The notes beneath the pieces are model-generated. The model was not told the DNA's origin and searched no databases. It worked only from the letters and a program-made list of their open reading frames with translations. Of a stretch of DNA of 14,988 nt, positions 14,452 through 14,988 are shown piece after piece. Origin of the DNA: Verrucomicrobiota bacterium (GTDB lineage: Bacteria; Verrucomicrobiota; Verrucomicrobiia; Limisphaerales; CAIQOK01). The stretch lies in the NCBI GenBank assembly GCA_025363535.1, contig JANYDP010000171.1, forward strand, positions 1 through 14,988. The letters run 5' to 3'. Position numbers and translations under genes: made by a program. Each line of letters begins with the position of its first letter. Position 1 is the stretch's first letter.

Positions 14452-14988
14452 TTATTGCAGCGGCCAGGTGGATGGATATTCGTCCGTGCCGTGACTGAAG
14501 GTTTGTATGTAATTTTTCTGAGCGACCCACTGAGCGTGGCCGTCGCAAAATACCATGTTGCCGCCGGCGTTGCCGTGATTGTCTCCCTTATCAGGATAGT
14601 TATCATTGAGACGTGTGGGATCAGTTGCATGCCGGTCATCGTCATCGTAAATGATCAGGATGTCACTCGGACCAATCCGCTGCGGCGAGACATAAGGCAA
14701 CAAGGTGATAGTGGTCTGATATTGGAGGCAGACGTTTTGGATCTTGCGTTTATTATTGTTATTATTTCCCAACGACGTATAGCTATTTAGATAGCCTGAA
14801 ACTTCATAGCTGCTTCCGTAGGGCTGCTCCTTGCCCCCCGCTGGAAGCGTCAAATCGGTGACATATGTGGCGCCGCCATGGATGCGATCCGAATACAGTG
14901 TCACACCAGACTGATTCCCAAGGGTGGGATAAGCATTAGGATTAGCCACCATACCAGCAACAATAGGCAGAGTAGCGTCTCGAATTTC
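14452..14988 (-). CDS. Pseudopilin-like protein with H-X9-DG-type motif (5' end outside window)
   Basis: The frame is open to the right edge (EIRDATLPIVAGMVANPNAYP), so the prepilin N-terminus expected for the family is not visible; 178 residues are seen and TAA lies at 14454-14452. The C-terminal part HGNAGGNMVFCDGHAQWV is the signature of the prepilin-type processing-associated H-X9-DG family (related to DUF1559), abundant in Planctomycetes and Verrucomicrobia; here ten residues lie between H and DG. Such proteins resemble type II secretion/type IV pilus pseudopilins, and their exact role is unknown. An ATG at 14952 is an internal Met and need not be the start. A run of five Asn (LGNNNNNKRK) interrupts the globular part. 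The segment is clearly more AT-rich than its neighbours. Confidence 0.88.
   Translation of the reverse strand, partial: EIRDATLPIVAGMVANPNAYPTLGNQSGVTLYSDRIHGGATYVTDLTLPAGGKEQPYGSSYEVSGYLNSYTSLGNNNNNKRKIQNVCLQYQTTITLLPYVSPQRIGPSDILIIYDDDDRHATDPTRLNDNYPDKGDNHGNAGGNMVFCDGHAQWVAQKNYIQTFSHGTDEYPSTWPLQ

Overview
The window looks like a chromosomal segment of a verrucomicrobium, most likely of the Pedosphaera/Limisphaera branch. This is an inference from gene content, not from a marker gene. The support is: large exported proteins with choice-of-anchor-Q and autotransporter-type beta-strand repeats, a PL10 pectate lyase, a fused secreted GH57/CBM25 protein, a pseudopilin of the H-X9-DG type common in Verrucomicrobia and Planctomycetes, GC-rich codon use and mostly absent Shine-Dalgarno sequences. 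No rRNA, tRNA, CRISPR array or transposase is visible.

Layout. (1) 2-3241 (+): 3' part of a very large surface protein with a beta-propeller-like start, a lectin-like domain and two tandem parallel-beta-helix/choice-of-anchor-Q units. (2) 3242-3649: no intact gene. It holds a GC-rich hairpin, an orphan 3' tail of an enolase gene (about 55 codons) and a strong bidirectional terminator. (3) 3650-7086 (-): a PL10 pectate lyase followed by a beta-strand-repeat passenger-like protein with no barrel. (4) 7087-7278: divergent promoter region with a 19-bp imperfect palindrome. (5) 7279-10692 (+): secreted GH57 alpha-glucan-active protein with CBM25, FN3 and a CBM9-like module. (6) 10721-13143 (-): ROK-family protein overlapping by 4 bp a lipoprotein-like N-acetylmuramoyl-L-alanine amidase. 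(7) 13351-14409 (+): L-Ala-D/L-Glu-type dipeptide epimerase, divergent from the ROK/amidase pair. (8) 14452 to the right edge (-): partial pseudopilin-like protein.

How it fits together. The left two thirds is an extracellular polysaccharide and surface module (pectin and starch-like glucan breakdown plus large beta-helical surface proteins). The right third reads as murein handling: the amidase would cut stem peptides, the epimerase would convert L-Ala-D-Glu, and the ROK protein might act on a released sugar. The last point is inference. Three otherwise unrelated exported proteins end in the same kind of short beta-rich domain closing with F-[FY]-R-[VL]; this is the best candidate here for an undescribed sorting or anchoring signal.
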